From contig JH154895.1 of NCBI GenBank assembly GCA_000226015.1, forward strand, positions 13,118-77,117: a stretch of DNA of 64,000 nt, read 5' to 3'. The notes beneath the pieces are model-generated. The model worked only from the letters and a program-made list of their open reading frames with translations. It did no database searches and had not been told where the DNA came from. Within the stretch, counting starts at the first letter, position 1, and each line of letters starts with the position of its first letter. Source of the DNA: Mnemiopsis leidyi. Taxonomy: Eukaryota > Ctenophora > Tentaculata > Lobata > Bolinopsidae. The translations under genes were made by a program, and so were the position numbers. Of this stretch, positions 1-61,034 are shown piece by piece.

Positions 1-1168
1 GTTGACCTTCAAATTTTTTTGCCATCAGTTTGGACAACTTCTAGTAGATTTGCAAAGTTTCAAGTTTCTATCTCTATTTAACATGGTTTTTAAGACACCT
101 GAACATGGCCATTTTTGCCAAATCGTACTAATTTTGTATAACAGCGCTGGCAAGTTTTTGAACAAAACTTTGATTACTTCTATGTTTCATGTTACCACTA
201 ACGGAGGCGATCGGCCTCGGGCCGCTGCCTTCGGCAGCGGCCCTCGGCCGGTTTTAGGGTAGGCTAACAGCCTCAGGCCACTGCCTTCGGCAGCGGCCTT
301 CGGCCGGTTTGGTGGAAGAAGAAGAAGAAACCGGTCGCGCTTGCCAGCGCTGTGATATATGAATAAAGTATCTATAAGCGAAAGAATCTGATTTTTTTGT
401 TATAAGATACTACATTCAACTATAATATCATTGAGAATATCAGTTGGTATATATTGATATATTGAGAATAGAATATCAGCGCCGTACTACCTCCACAGTA
501 TCGAGAAGCCTGTCGATGTCATCTTTGGATGTTACCGAGCTCAAGAATGCCAACAAGCAAACAAATCTCAGCATCATGGTGACCTATAAAAGGCAAGAAA
601 CAATTATATGAATTACATTTCAACTTGTAAGTTGTACTTTGAAGAAATTGTCGAAAAAGCATTCGCCACAATATACAAAATGTTTCTAACGGAAAACAGG
701 ATAAGGCACGTTTTACCATAAGTCCGCAAGCGGCAAGAGACGAACAAAATGTTTCGATATAATGAATAATGATCAATTGAGCGCGCGCAGTACAAAACAA
801 CTCGTGTACTTAAAAACAAAATTTAAGTTTTGCACGTGCAGATTTTGTCACATGCATGGTTCACTGAAGACTGATCTCTTAAGTCATCCATAGATGAAAA
901 CTAAAAGAAATTACAGGTCCGAGTAGTAACATACAAGTCCGCTTTCAAATAGTATTCGCCGAATCCAGGACTCAATAAACCCAATTTGATCAACTTCTGC
1001 CAGTCAATTTGAAATTTTGAAGTTGATATGGACGACGTGCATGGGTGAAATTTGAAAAGAGAAAATGTAACTTATTTGACAGAGCTATTGGTATTTAATG
1101 ATTACCATTAGACTAAGGCTATATATAAGTATATAACGAAAAGGACTAAAAGTAAAAATAATACATCA
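1..1168. other. Gene-free left flank
   Basis: I see no exon with coding character here. All open frames are short, lack domain-like composition and have no matching splice partners. The stretch is AT-rich apart from the GC-rich palindromes near 205-310. Confidence 0.5.
203..312. repeat. GC-rich duplicated hairpin
   Basis: Two near-identical GC-rich palindromic units of about 50 bp lie in tandem. Each contains the self-complementary core GCTGCCTTCGGCAGC or its variant, followed by CGGCCTTCGGCCGG-like sequence. Each could fold into a strong stem. The block is sharply more GC-rich than its flanks. It is probably part of a dispersed non-coding repeat, and no protein signal is visible. Confidence 0.6.
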
Positions 1169-2347
1169 AGATGGTCGCCAGGACTTGGGACCTGGTCAGA
1201 GTATATCAATACCCTCAGACTTCAGTTATACATAATTCATATACACCGTGCTCTCAGCTATACAATACAATACTATCAAAGCAACACAAACATAATAACT
1301 TGTGCAATGTGCCATACACAACTAATACTATCAGCACTGCTCCTAACAGTTAATGGCGGAAATAAATAGCACTGTCAAGTCTACAATCTTTGGTCGTTAA
1401 ATCTAAAAGGAACAGTAAAACAGATACAAATAAACGTAATGATAATGATAATTGATATTGTACATAATGGAGCAACCTTGGGTATGAAAAGAAAAAGGCT
1501 GGTATTGAAAACAGATGGCTCACAAGTATGTTATCGGGTTGTTTCACACGTTTATTCTAAGCTATATTATACTTATAGTCTTACTATTTCAGCTTCTTAC
1601 CTTTAGGTCGATAACATTAACAAAACAGTATTAGTATAAAAACAAACAGTGATGAGAGAAGATGAATAAAAGATCAACATCAGATTATAACACAATGTGG
1701 ATAAAACAAAAAAGTTTCCCAAAAAGTGGTCCACGTAAACTCAAAGAACGCAGCTGCAAAGTGATGTGTCGAGAAAAGAGTGGTCCACGCAGCTCAGCAA
1801 CACATCACGTGACAACGCCAACTCAGCTGGTCAAACAATGGAGACCACTTAATTAGGACACGTGTCCCATTTCAATACCCAGCCCCCGCTGCTCCCATAA
1901 CTTCCGCACATAGTTATACTTATTGTCAGAGAGAAGGTTGGTCCGGTTGAAAAGCATCAAAATGATCGAGTTTGTTTACTGGGTAAACCCGATTCTGGTT
2001 ACCAGGCAACCCGCGACCTGGGGCCCAATATACCGTGCGCCACGTACCTTTAACCCTGTTCCACGTGCTTCAGTCGTGTCAAGTTACGTCTTGTTAACAG
2101 TTGCACCTTCTGGTTAATTTGATGTCCCAGTCTTTGTTTATAAGATGAAGGTGATGCTGGGAGAAGTGTGTGTAGCAGAACAAAACATTGTTAACACTTG
2201 CACAACAATTGTTGGATATATATAGTTCTACAGTGGAGTTCAGGATACTCCATGGTCACGCGGTTTAGCGGCCTGTGCAAGACTAAAAGATTTTACACTT
2301 TCTTGATTCAACTAAAAGGCACTTTTTTCAAGTCCTGGCGACCATCT
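1169..2347. mobile_element. Non-autonomous inverted-repeat element (MITE-like)
   Basis: The sequence AAGATGGTCGCCAGGACTTG at the left end recurs as its exact reverse complement at about 2328-2347. This gives terminal inverted repeats of about 20 bp around 1.2 kb of AT-rich DNA. No transposase frame is visible, so the element would be non-autonomous. I could not see a clear target-site duplication, so the exact ends and the superfamily are unassigned. Confidence 0.5.
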
Positions 2348-2944
2348 TAATGTATATTGATGATCTTTTACTTTTCATTATAGCCTAAGTCACGTATCAT
2401 TGACTACTAATATGCTGCAGGGGGATGCTGCAACATTTTGCAATTACACGTGGTGTGAACTTTAGTACTTAGTGGTAGAACTTACATTTCTACTCTATTT
2501 TCTTGGCCAAAATCAAATGGATTTCTTGTAAAAGAATTATAGCACGTATTATAATTAAAGCTGAATCTAGAATCTTATAAACTTCATTTTAAATTGATAC
2601 TCTGTTGAAAAGTTTCCTTCAACTTTGCAGACGAAAATGAGTAGTTCATTTTTATCTGGGAAGTATCACTTTCAATGTATCATCGGGTTCCTGAACATAT
2701 ATTTTTAAACGGTTAGACTCGAAAGACGTATTACAAACTTTAAAAACTGGTTGGAAAAATCAAACTCTGTAATTATTAAAAATTGATACTCCATGTTATA
2801 ATCATCAATGAATAATTGAATACAATTATAAAGAAAATTAAGTTGTATTGATAATGATAAAATTGAACATCAAACTCCAAAGTGAAAGAGGACTTAACCC
2901 GTTTGCTCCCGATATCGATATAACAGCCCACACTCCTCACATAT
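2348..2944. other. AT-rich spacer without a gene
   Basis: I see no coding exon, RNA gene or clear repeat here. Confidence 0.5.
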
Positions 2945-3720
2945 TGTAGGTTGATAACCTACTGTCGCGGCCATCACGCGCTGTCACGCATTTCTGGCCT
3001 GGCGACAATATGAATTTCGAAGAAATTCTAGACGCGCATCGCCCGTTGACTCACATATGATTATGACAACAGCATTCTGAAAATTTATAATAAACTCTCA
3101 TTTTGCAGTGATCCCGAATAAACCTTTATCCCGTAGTTAAAAATCTTGTCAAAGTTTTACTTAAAATTCGTAGCAAAATAATTCGATAATTTGGTTACTG
3201 AATTTAACTCATGAGGAACAATATATTATTTACAATATATTATTTACCGCGTGATGCTATTATGATTATACCGGTTGAGTAAAACGTGGTATTTGCACAT
3301 TTTTGTCGTATTACATCACCTTTTTTCGTATTACATCACCTTTTTTCGTATTACATCACACTTATAGCCGTATTACATCACCCTTTTCCGTATTACATCA
3401 CACTTAAAGCCGTATTATATCACCCTTTTTCGTATTACTTCACACTTATAGCCGTATTACATCACCCTTTTCCGTATTACATCACACTTAAAGCCGTATT
3501 ATATCACCCTTTTTCGTATTACTTCACACTTTTAGCCGTATAACCTCACACTTTTGCTATCGTTTTCACAGTTGTGTGGTATTACTTCACACTTTCTCCT
3601 ATTATTTTCCCAGTTAGTCAACGGGCGATGCGCGTCTAGAATTTCTTCGAAATTCGCGTTCGCCAGGCCAGAAATGCGTGACAGCGCGTGATGGCCGCGA
3701 CAGTAGGTTATCAACCTACA
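2945..3720. mobile_element. MITE-like element with ~107-bp perfect or near-perfect TIRs
   Basis: About 107 bp at 2945-3052 recur in inverted orientation at about 3612-3720. The outer 60 bp match base for base. Each end carries the small palindrome GTAGGTTGATAACCTAC. The interior (about 3293-3600) is an array of roughly 20-bp units reading CGTATTACATCACCCTTTT or CGTATTACATCACACTTATA. There is no transposase frame and no obvious target-site duplication. The high arm identity suggests a recent insertion or recent homogenisation. Confidence 0.75.
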
Positions 3721-4216
3721 ACCAGTTAGTTGCGTCCAGTTTTTGTACAAGATATCGTCATCTCGTCTCAAAATTAAATAAATTAAGTTTTAGCAGCAGT
3801 CGTTGAAAAAGCAATTTCTACTCGTGTGCATTAAATTACCGAAACCACGATATCAATATGCATTGAAACAAAGATTGACACATAATTGAAGTCACAGCTG
3901 CTTTGTCGGATTTCACAAAGTTCATGGCGGATCAAAAAACGATTACCAAAATAAAATTGTCGCGAGGGGTAAAGAACTGGGCACACAGCCAACTCTCAAG
4001 CAACCTTGACGAGATTTTATCCGTCTACCGTTCTAGCTGCGTGAGTCGGGTATCACCGCGACAAACGCAACCTGAAGGCATGTGACATGTCACGTGCCAG
4101 TTTATGCGCAGAAATGATACCACGTGTACACCACATGACAAGCCAGTAGCAATAGAAGTCATCAGTGAAACGGCACTGGGAGTGGAACTACCGACCCCAC
4201 TAGACGGTTCCCACAC

Positions 4217-4432
4217 TTCCTCCAAATTAGTGATACGAGAGAACGTCCTTTCTTCTTGTTATTACTAGCAACTACCAGCACTGCTTGCTATTTTTACTTT
4301 GTAGATAATATCTTTACATGAAATTGAGGCCTGCTCCAAATTAGTGATACGAGAGAACATCCTTTTTTTGTCATTGCTAGCAACTACCCCACTGCCTGCA
4401 ATTTGTACTCGGTAAATAATATCGTTACATAA
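4217..4432. repeat. Imperfect ~110-bp tandem duplication
   Basis: A segment starting TCCAAATTAGTGATACGAGA occurs at about 4220 and again at about 4335. Similarity continues for about 100 bp through an 'actagcaactacc...actg' stretch to a 'taaataatatc.ttacat' end. No coding function is evident. Confidence 0.6.
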
Positions 4433-4455
4433 CTCATAAGTGCAAAGTAACAAAA

Positions 4456-4566
4456 TGTTTTCAACTCGGGCTCTGCCCTCATTGAAAACATATCATTATT
4501 CAACTCAGCTTTCGGCGTCGGTGAATAATGAGATTTACGCCACTCGCTACGCTCAAGGCGTAAATC
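4456..4566. repeat. Three consecutive hairpins
   Basis: Three stem-loops follow one another: GTTTTCAA...TTGAAAAC (about 4457-4490), CATTATTCA...TGAATAATG (about 4494-4530) and ATTTACGCC...GGCGTAAAT (about 4533-4565). Stems are 8-9 bp and loops are 14-19 nt. The last loop contains CACTCGCTACGCTC. The regular spacing implies one structured element, either a dispersed repeat end or a processed RNA; I cannot tell which. Confidence 0.55.
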
Positions 4567-6594
4567 ATGTTACTTCACACTTATTCGTTATGTAAATTCA
4601 TATTTTTAGTCTGTGGGCACTCACTTTGCCTCCCCGTTTTGACAAGGAGGCTACGTCCGTCTTGTGGCTAACGTCTCATGGAGCTCCTCCGGATTGCATG
4701 CATAGACTGGACCAGGCTAGTGGGAACGATATTTTCAGAAGTCTAGTGGATTATTTTATCGAGCGCGTGGCTCTCTCTACGGTCACATCCGACCGTTGTA
4801 GAGTTGTAGACAAGAAAGACTGAGGTAACTTAAACTAGGTAAGTTACCTGGCATTATATAGTTTATGAAGTCTTACGAAACACTTACAGATGTTATTGAT
4901 CAATATATCAATCATGAAATCTTATTGTCGAGGTGTAACCCGACTTATCTGTAGACGGATACAATCTCGTCCAGAAATCTTATGGTACTCAGCTAGTATA
5001 AATATCTATGCTAAGGTCTTTTTAACAGAAAGCAGGGTTCCGCTCTACCAAAAGGAAAGAACTTCAGTAGTTAGTTTTCTGAGCTTGTCAAGTTGCCATG
5101 AATTTACCATTCAAAGGTCTCAACAACCTGTACTCTACTATAGTTGTCTGACTTTAGCTATAGCTAGGGTCGGCTAGCTTATACTGGCCACTGCACTGCT
5201 GCAAGTGTACTGGATACTGCATGATGTGTATGAACAAATAGAAAGTCAGTATAAGCGTCAATCAACAACTGGACTATTTAGTAGATGGTCAGCTGATGAA
5301 AGCCTAAGATGCCATACGATATCTTAATTTTGACCTTTATTTAATCCATCTTATTTGAGATAGAGATTATTAGATTCGTTTGGAAACCACTGAGAAACAA
5401 TTCCTATGTTCTTATAACATCTTGTTTTATCTACATTGTTATTGTTATTTAATTTGATAGCCGTATCTTCACGGGTAACGTCTGGAATTTCTTCGGGGCT
5501 TAAAAACTTAAACTTTAATAATCTTTCAGAATAGTTTTCGGAAATTCTTTTGAAAATATCGTCACTATTTGATCAAGTCCTTTATTCAATTTTTTCAATC
5601 TCTCATGCTTTTTTACCGAAAGCGAGCCCAAACGGGTCCTTTGTGAAGTTGGAAAAATCTTCCGTTTAAAATTCCGTCATACTATTACTATATCAGATTA
5701 TCAGATGCAGGAAAGGCCCAGCATTCTGCGGCTAAGCTTTTATTTATTTACCGGTCGCCAGCATGCAGTCACGTGTCCCGACATTTTTGGCTCTCAGCCC
5801 TATAACCAAAACCTTAACTCTAAGATACATATACAGCCCCGTCAAGTTCAATTATTGGTAAATTTTCCTTATTTCTCCAACCACTATCCCATACAACCTA
5901 ACGAGTAAATGTATAGGCCCGTCCACCGATTTGTCGCGCAAATAGCACTTCATGACTCTATAAAGGAGAGCACCCCAGTATCCAGCTTACTGATCAGCTT
6001 GACAGAAACTTAACAAGTTACTAAGTTAGCACTCATCGTTACTTGCTACCGCTGTTAAAACACGAGTTCTTTATAGTGTGCTGCATATACCATGCTTACC
6101 GTATATCGCATGAAATCAAAATATCAAGTCTGTTCTAACCCCGCAGTCAACACCTTGCAGCGATTTGTTGACAGCCGGCTGAATTTAGCTTAAGATGCCA
6201 TACAATCACTGGGCAGGTGAGTGAGGAACCCGAAAGTCCCAAAAGTAATCCACAAAAGTTGGAGTCTCTAGATTATTTTAAATTTGTAAAGTGTCACCAA
6301 ATTCCATAATCTCTCTTTATAAACATTTCCTCAGTGCTCTGTAATTGAACCTTGCAGTTGCGATCCAATTTTGTACGAATCTGACTCTTCCTGAGATCGT
6401 CAACTTTATTCTTCTTTTTAACCTTTATTCAAGCCTGCAAATGCAATTTCAATTAAATTTATTTGAGTAAATGCTGCACGCCAATGGGCTTGTTAGTTAT
6501 ATAGTTCCTAGCGCGGAAGAGCCGTTTCAAAACTGCTTGAGAGACGTATGATCTTGTGATGAGCTGTCTAAATTCGCTCAAAACGACAGCGTTT
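4567..6594. other. Gene-free stretch
   Basis: Short open frames occur (for example at 4626-4823 and 4890-5177), but none shows a recognisable domain, plausible splice partners or coding-like composition. Nothing else stands out. Confidence 0.45.
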
Positions 6595-8368
6595 AGGGGT
6601 CATTCATAAAATCGAGTACGCGTCTTTATGCCACGAGTACATGTCTCGTACTTAAATCAGGTAAGCCACAAAATCAGTATTCATAAAATAGAAGTAGTAT
6701 AGTAGTAAGAATCTTTAAAAGTACGAAATATCTCTTTACAAGAGCATCCTAGGTACTTTATAGATATCAGAACACGAAAAAAGATAAGAAAGCGCTTTCT
6801 ATTCATCTTATAACTTTTTCCATTCAATCCTATCTAAGGCCAAATATCTAAGGTCTTCAAAGTCAGTAATATTTCTAAGTGGTATGCCAAGATCTCTTAT
6901 ACGTCTCAAATCGTTTCTTAAGACATCTAATAAGTTTAAAGGAGGTCTTCCCCTTCTTCCAGCCATAAAATTGTCAGTATTAATAGCAAATAACATGGAA
7001 AGATATGCAGCGAGAGTCCTCTTGACGTCTTAGGATATGTCTCCAACGAAACTTTGAAAACAGATAACAGTATAACATTACAACGAGCATACAATGTGTC
7101 ATTGTTAATAAATCCTGTAGGCCACCTGATGTTAAGGATACTGCGAAGGTGTTTACGATGAGCTATATCAAGTTCGTTCAAAGAAGCTTGCGGTGCAGCC
7201 CAGGAGTTGCAGTTGTATAGTAAAATTGACACTACTTGTGCTTCGAAGATTTTTATCTTCATATATATATAGAGAGAGATCTTGCTCTTCATCCAAACTT
7301 TTTCAATTCTTATTTTTCATAAAATTTCATTTTTCATAAAATAAGTCAGGCTTAAAAATTCCGTACTTATGGCTCAGTTTTATCGAGCCATGGCTCGTTG
7401 AATCCGAGCCATGGCTCACTGGATTAAGTAGTAAGTACGGCTCAGGGCTATGGCTTTCGGTTTAAGTACGGATTATAAGCCATGGCTCAGCATGCTGTAC
7501 TCAAAAAAACAAACAGAGCCAAGCCACGGCTTTCTGTTTTAAGGACATGTACTTACAATTCTGAGTACATGTCCTTATAATTTTAAGTACAGATGATCAA
7601 ATTAAGGTCGTGGCTTACATTGAGGAACTAAATGCAAACAATCGACAGAGATAAACTGATAAAATGAGATAAAGTACCTACTCTTTCCCTCTATTATTGG
7701 TGGGAGGATGGCACGTGATAATAAACGCGGCCACACATTGCCACCGGTATCTTACTCGTTTCGGATTTGTTTATCAACCACCACGTTATCGGTCGTCGCT
7801 AATCAGTGAGGGCAAACAGTAACAGCCGGACAACCAATAGGCAATTGCGTCCACCGTCACGTGCCCTACTCCCGCCAATTGCAGAAGGACCCTGAGGGTC
7901 CGAACAGACAGGTAGCCCAAAATTTGTCTGCAGATAGACATGAACAGTTTGAGTTATCAGCGCTTTATCTCTGTCAGATGTTTAAATCGAAAGTCTTTTC
8001 GGCTTGCGATGGAGCGGAACACTTTGATGACGTCATTAAGTGAGCTTGTTGTTATTTCAATCAGCTAAATTCGTTCTCGGAAGTAATTGGGACATATCTC
8101 AACCATTTTTAACAGAATCCTGCACCAAAACTTTCTCTGTTATAAGTTCATTGCAAAATTTTCTTGACGGCTACTGCTAGCTGTGCGATTTTGATTTAAA
8201 CTATGACATGATCTGTGAAAAATTGTGGCTTTCGTCACGTGTGTGATTCGGCTTTTCCGCCTTTTATTGTCCCAATTCTTCAGATGTTTTACTGAAATTT
8301 GTTTTGTGACCCCATGCATTTAATTTTAAGTACGAGTCATAAGCACGGCTCGGTTATGAATGACCCCT
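6595..8368. mobile_element. DNA-transposon-like element with AGGGGTCATTCATA ends
   Basis: The left end reads AGGGGTCATTCATAA and the right end (about 8355-8368) is its reverse complement. The span is about 1.8 kb. Inner sequence about 7370-7640 is rich in repeats of 'gagccatggctc' (palindromic) and 'aagtacgg'. A decayed LINE fragment lies inside. There is no intact transposase, so this is probably a composite or non-autonomous copy. Family unassigned. Confidence 0.45.
6808..7292 (-). mobile_element. Decayed 3' fragment of a non-LTR retrotransposon (LINE)
   Basis: Read on the minus strand, the fragment resembles the end of a LINE ORF2. About 7250-7080 gives 'EAQVVSILLYNCNSW' followed by 'LDIAHRKHLRSILNIRW', the typical region after the reverse transcriptase core. 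The stretch near 7050-7010 gives a FRWRHILRR motif in another frame. The last 190 bp give 'GRRGRPPLNLLDVLRNDL' and end 'LALDRIEWKKL', the usual C-terminal pattern. The conserved blocks fall in at least three frames, so the copy is 5'-truncated and frameshifted. It lies inside the inverted-repeat element above. Confidence 0.75.
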
Positions 8369-9037
8369 TTCACCATAGGCATATGGTTCATGAAGTTGTC
8401 GGTTGACAACTATCAACCGCTAAATCTTTTTTCTATTCTCGCTTTTACTTAAAGTCTTTTCTTGCGTCATAATTTAGCCAAAATTGAGAAAAGTTTTAAA
8501 TTTTGGTGTTTTTTTTCAGAATTGCGATTGAGACCGTGACTTAAAGTTATATCTAGCTTAATCATTTCCGGAAAATTAATTACTAGTAAGGTTAATGAGT
8601 ATTATAAAGTCAAAACACAGTATTGTTTTCGGTTTTCGATAGACCGTTTATAATATCTAAGGATATCCCTTCAATACCATGATGATGGAATTTTATATCC
8701 AGGTCCCTGTAGGGTGTCATCTCTGCAGACTGTGATGAGTCTGAATTGAGCAGGCTTTAATTTGTATAACGAAAGAAACGGATTAGTGGATCACGTTAAC
8801 GCATGAGGCTTTTTCATAATTTGAGCAATAGTTCAATAACTGATTGTGATAAAAAATTGCTAAGATTTTCTATAATTCTTTCTATTTTCAAGTTATACGC
8901 GTCGTCTTTTGTGTTTTCACCAAAGCGACTTAATTAACACCATATTATAGTGCTGAAATTATAACTTATACACGTTTTGTGCTCAACATGCAAGCTAAAC
9001 CAATTTTAATTCTACAGCAAACACATTAGCTTAAGAC
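8369..9037. other. Spacer upstream of the LamG gene
   Basis: No exon is visible. It presumably holds the promoter and 5' UTR of the plus-strand gene starting at 9038, but I recognise no core promoter element. Confidence 0.4.
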
Positions 9038-11039
9038 ATGACTCTACTACTGATTCCTGCAACGCTCCTTACAATTCTGCCCACCAGCCAAGCTGCAAGC
9101 CTTTCTGATATTAGCTACAAATTTAAGGCACTCAAGTTTACTCAGGAGCCTAGCAGTTTTGTTCAGTTTGTTCCGGACTTCAGTAGATACACACAAGCTA
9201 TATCAGCGTGCGTGTGGATCAAGTCTCTTGGGTCTGCAACTTGGCCGACATGGACAGTGTTTTACTATCGTGGCACTGAACTGACGATGTTAGACAATGG
9301 AAACTACATCTGTATATTCGGCCCATGCATGCATCTGAGCAATAAGTTCTCAGTGAGGAAAGGTACGTGGTACCACGCTTGTGTTACATGGCAACTGTCT
9401 ACACGTACACACAAATACTACGTTAATGGACAGCTGGTAGGTTCCCAGCAGACAGAGGCAGGGAGGACACTGCGAACTGGGAGGACACTTACACTTGGTA
9501 ACTGGGGAGGGAATAATGGCGGCCACGAGTTTGGGGGAGAAATGGTTTATTTGAACTTTTATGCCAAAGAACTTTCTCAGAGCGAGGTTCAGGAGATGGT
9601 AAATAATGGGATGTGTAAGGACTTGCTCTCGGATCGACACAAGGAGGTTCGTCTTGTTAAATGGGAGGATATGGTGAGGAAAACGAGAAGTGGCCGTGTA
9701 ACTGAGGTGGATATGTTGGAAACGTGTGATTCAAGTTTTCAAGTATTCTTCAGCGTACTTACAGATTCAGAAAGCCTACTAAACAAAACCAGACAAGAGT
9801 TGGAAACGAAAAAAGAAGCTGAAAAGAGCCTAACCCGAGAATTAGAACATGTATCCGACCAGCTGAATTCCACGCTCATGCAGCTAAATACCAGAAGTTT
9901 ACAGCTAAATGCCACAAGTTTACAACTAAATACCACACTTTCACTGCTCACAAACGTATCGACCGAACTAAACCGAACTTCTGATGAGGTTCAGGAGATC
10001 TCGACACGGCTCAACCAGACAAAGTTGGATCTGAGGAGGGCGAACCAGGAGCTGGAAATGTACAACAACTCGAGGAACGAGTGGGACTGGGAAATATTCA
10101 AGTCCGAGCAGTACCTCAACAATACGATAACGTCGGAGCAGGCAGAACAACTGCGAGCTAGTTGGGATTCTGTCGCTCGTAAGGATACGATTATCTGAAT
10201 CTCTTTTATAGCATCTTTCTGACTCTGTTTCATTTGAAACTGTTTATGCAGATGTAACTTGAACATCACAAGTCTGAAATTCTTTGAGCAAGTTTTAAGC
10301 TTACATATATGATAAACGTAAACTTCCAACTTGCTCAAAGAATTTCATAATTTTATATAAATTTTATCATCTGAACAAATAAAACCCTGAACCCATAGTA
10401 CTGTGTTTGATGAACTCTAACCGCTTACAAAAATTTTCAGGGAGACTAGTTGGCTACACTATTACGGATGACCTGATCAAGTTTTGGAAGATAGTGGACT
10501 GCCGGGAAGGGGGGGAGAGACCCTGGGCCGCTCTGTATTCCGAGAGATACTTCAACCAGGAGCTCACCGAGGAGCTCGCTCAGACCTTGACCTCGGTTTG
10601 GGACACAGTCAGCGGTAAGAGAAGTGACCCGTTAACTTTGAGTTGTACTTACTTTTTTATTTACTTAAATTTAATGAATGTATGATTTAGTCTTGGACTT
10701 ATTTGAAGCTCAATTACGGTAAATCCTCAAAATGTACGATTGCTACTATTAAATTGAGCTATCGAATTGAACTTACGTTTTACCTTTGCAGTTTTACTTT
10801 TAACACTTGACTTAATTTCTTGAAGCGAGACTTGGAATTTTACTCTTAAATAACCTTTTTTAGAGCTTAACTTTAAAAGCTCTAGGTCGTAATATTGTGT
10901 ATTTTACTTTGGAAGATCACATCATGATATCTCACGAACTTCGTTTTCAGAGAAAATAGTTGGAGTTACAATGACTAGAGAAGTAGTCGACTTGCTGAGT
11001 TTCATATCTGATGAGACAAACTGTTACTGTGGCAGCTAG
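9038..11039 (+). CDS. Secreted LamG/pentraxin-like protein with glycosylated coiled coil
   Basis: Three exons keep phase: 9038-10178, 10441-10614 and 10951-11039, giving about 467 residues. Residues 1-19 are a signal peptide (MTLLLIPATLLTILPTSQA). Residues about 25-195 form a concanavalin-A-like LamG/pentraxin jellyroll, with 'WYHACVTW', 'YYVNGQLVG' and 'FYAKELSQSEVQEM' as family hallmarks. Residues about 235-345 form a coiled coil with leucine-spaced repeats such as 'LQLNATSLQLNTT' and about ten N-x-S/T sites, so it should be heavily N-glycosylated. The C-terminal part is an imperfect duplication: 'ITSEQAEQLRASWDSVA' resembles 'LTEELAQTLTSVWDTVS', and exon 3 begins with a third partial copy ('KIVGVTMTREVVDLL'). 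There is no membrane span, so it is probably an oligomeric secreted lectin-like protein. Ligand unknown. The start is chosen because a signal peptide follows directly. Confidence 0.85.
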
Positions 11040-12078
11040 TTGGAGAACGTCTTTTAAATTTAAGTGTTAAGTTACTGTTTAGAGTCACGGAACTGGAAAT
11101 TTGAAATAAGTTTCGAGTCATCGTTATTAATATTTACCTCAAATGAGTTTGCGTAATCTTAATTAATACAATTATTCGTTTTTGATTACCTTCACTCATT
11201 GATCGTTACAATTACTTTTACCTTAAGTTGAGTTTAGAGATAAATTTTCTTGATTTGGTTGAAAATTTGAATGAATCAGATTTTAGAATTATCTGATCTG
11301 AAATCATGGGACTATAAAGATTTAATTATCATTTCACTATCTGCTCATATTAACTTTCAATTTATAAAATTTTCGTTTTTACCTCGTTACCGACAAAACA
11401 ATGAATATCGATAAACTTCGATTGGGGCTTGTTATTTAAACTAAACATTATTTTAATCCAAAAAAGACTGTCCCGATATCTCTCTTTCAATTTTCTTTGC
11501 CGCTCAGAACCACTATTAAAGCTTCCAGAACTTAAAAGTAAAACAATCTTTAAGGACTTAATTAATCAAATAAACTTTTATCTTTCAGTTGATACTTCAT
11601 ACTCAAAGTGCTTTCTTACATTTGTTAAGATACTTAGAGTAAATATTACGAGCACAAAATTTACAAAGCTCGACCCGACACATATAAAACTCAAGTTAAA
11701 GCAATAAATAATTTAAAGGCAATAATCACATAATTCAATGTAACTCTGCCATCTGAACATAACAATATAAAAGTATTAAACTGTATCCACTAAAAAACAT
11801 CTTATATTTCTTTCATAAACTCTGTAACTAATATTATTCAGCTATAATTATATTAAGGGTTGCCGTGAATTTGTCTCATTTCTTTTTGAAACGGAGCATC
11901 GAAACCCCTAGATACTATACACAAACAAAACTCTGATAAAACACCTAAACTGTCCGTTCTATGACGCTTATTTTGTCAAGTTTCTACTGAGGATGTCGCG
12001 GGCGGAAGGATGTCCGTTTTGGCCCGGTGAGGATCACTTCAAGTTTCTCTGATTTGTCAGACGAGCGGTCAGGTAACT
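11040..12078. other. Convergent intergenic spacer
   Basis: AT-rich DNA lies between the 3' ends of the plus-strand LamG gene and the minus-strand giant receptor gene. It should hold both 3' UTRs. No exon with domain signal is visible. Confidence 0.5.

Positions 12079-61034
<48,956 letters not shown>

Noticed and set aside
11040-12078. Second PTP domain downstream of the first
   Set aside because: After the 68-nt last exon there is an in-phase TGA, and no PTP motif appears further down on the minus strand.
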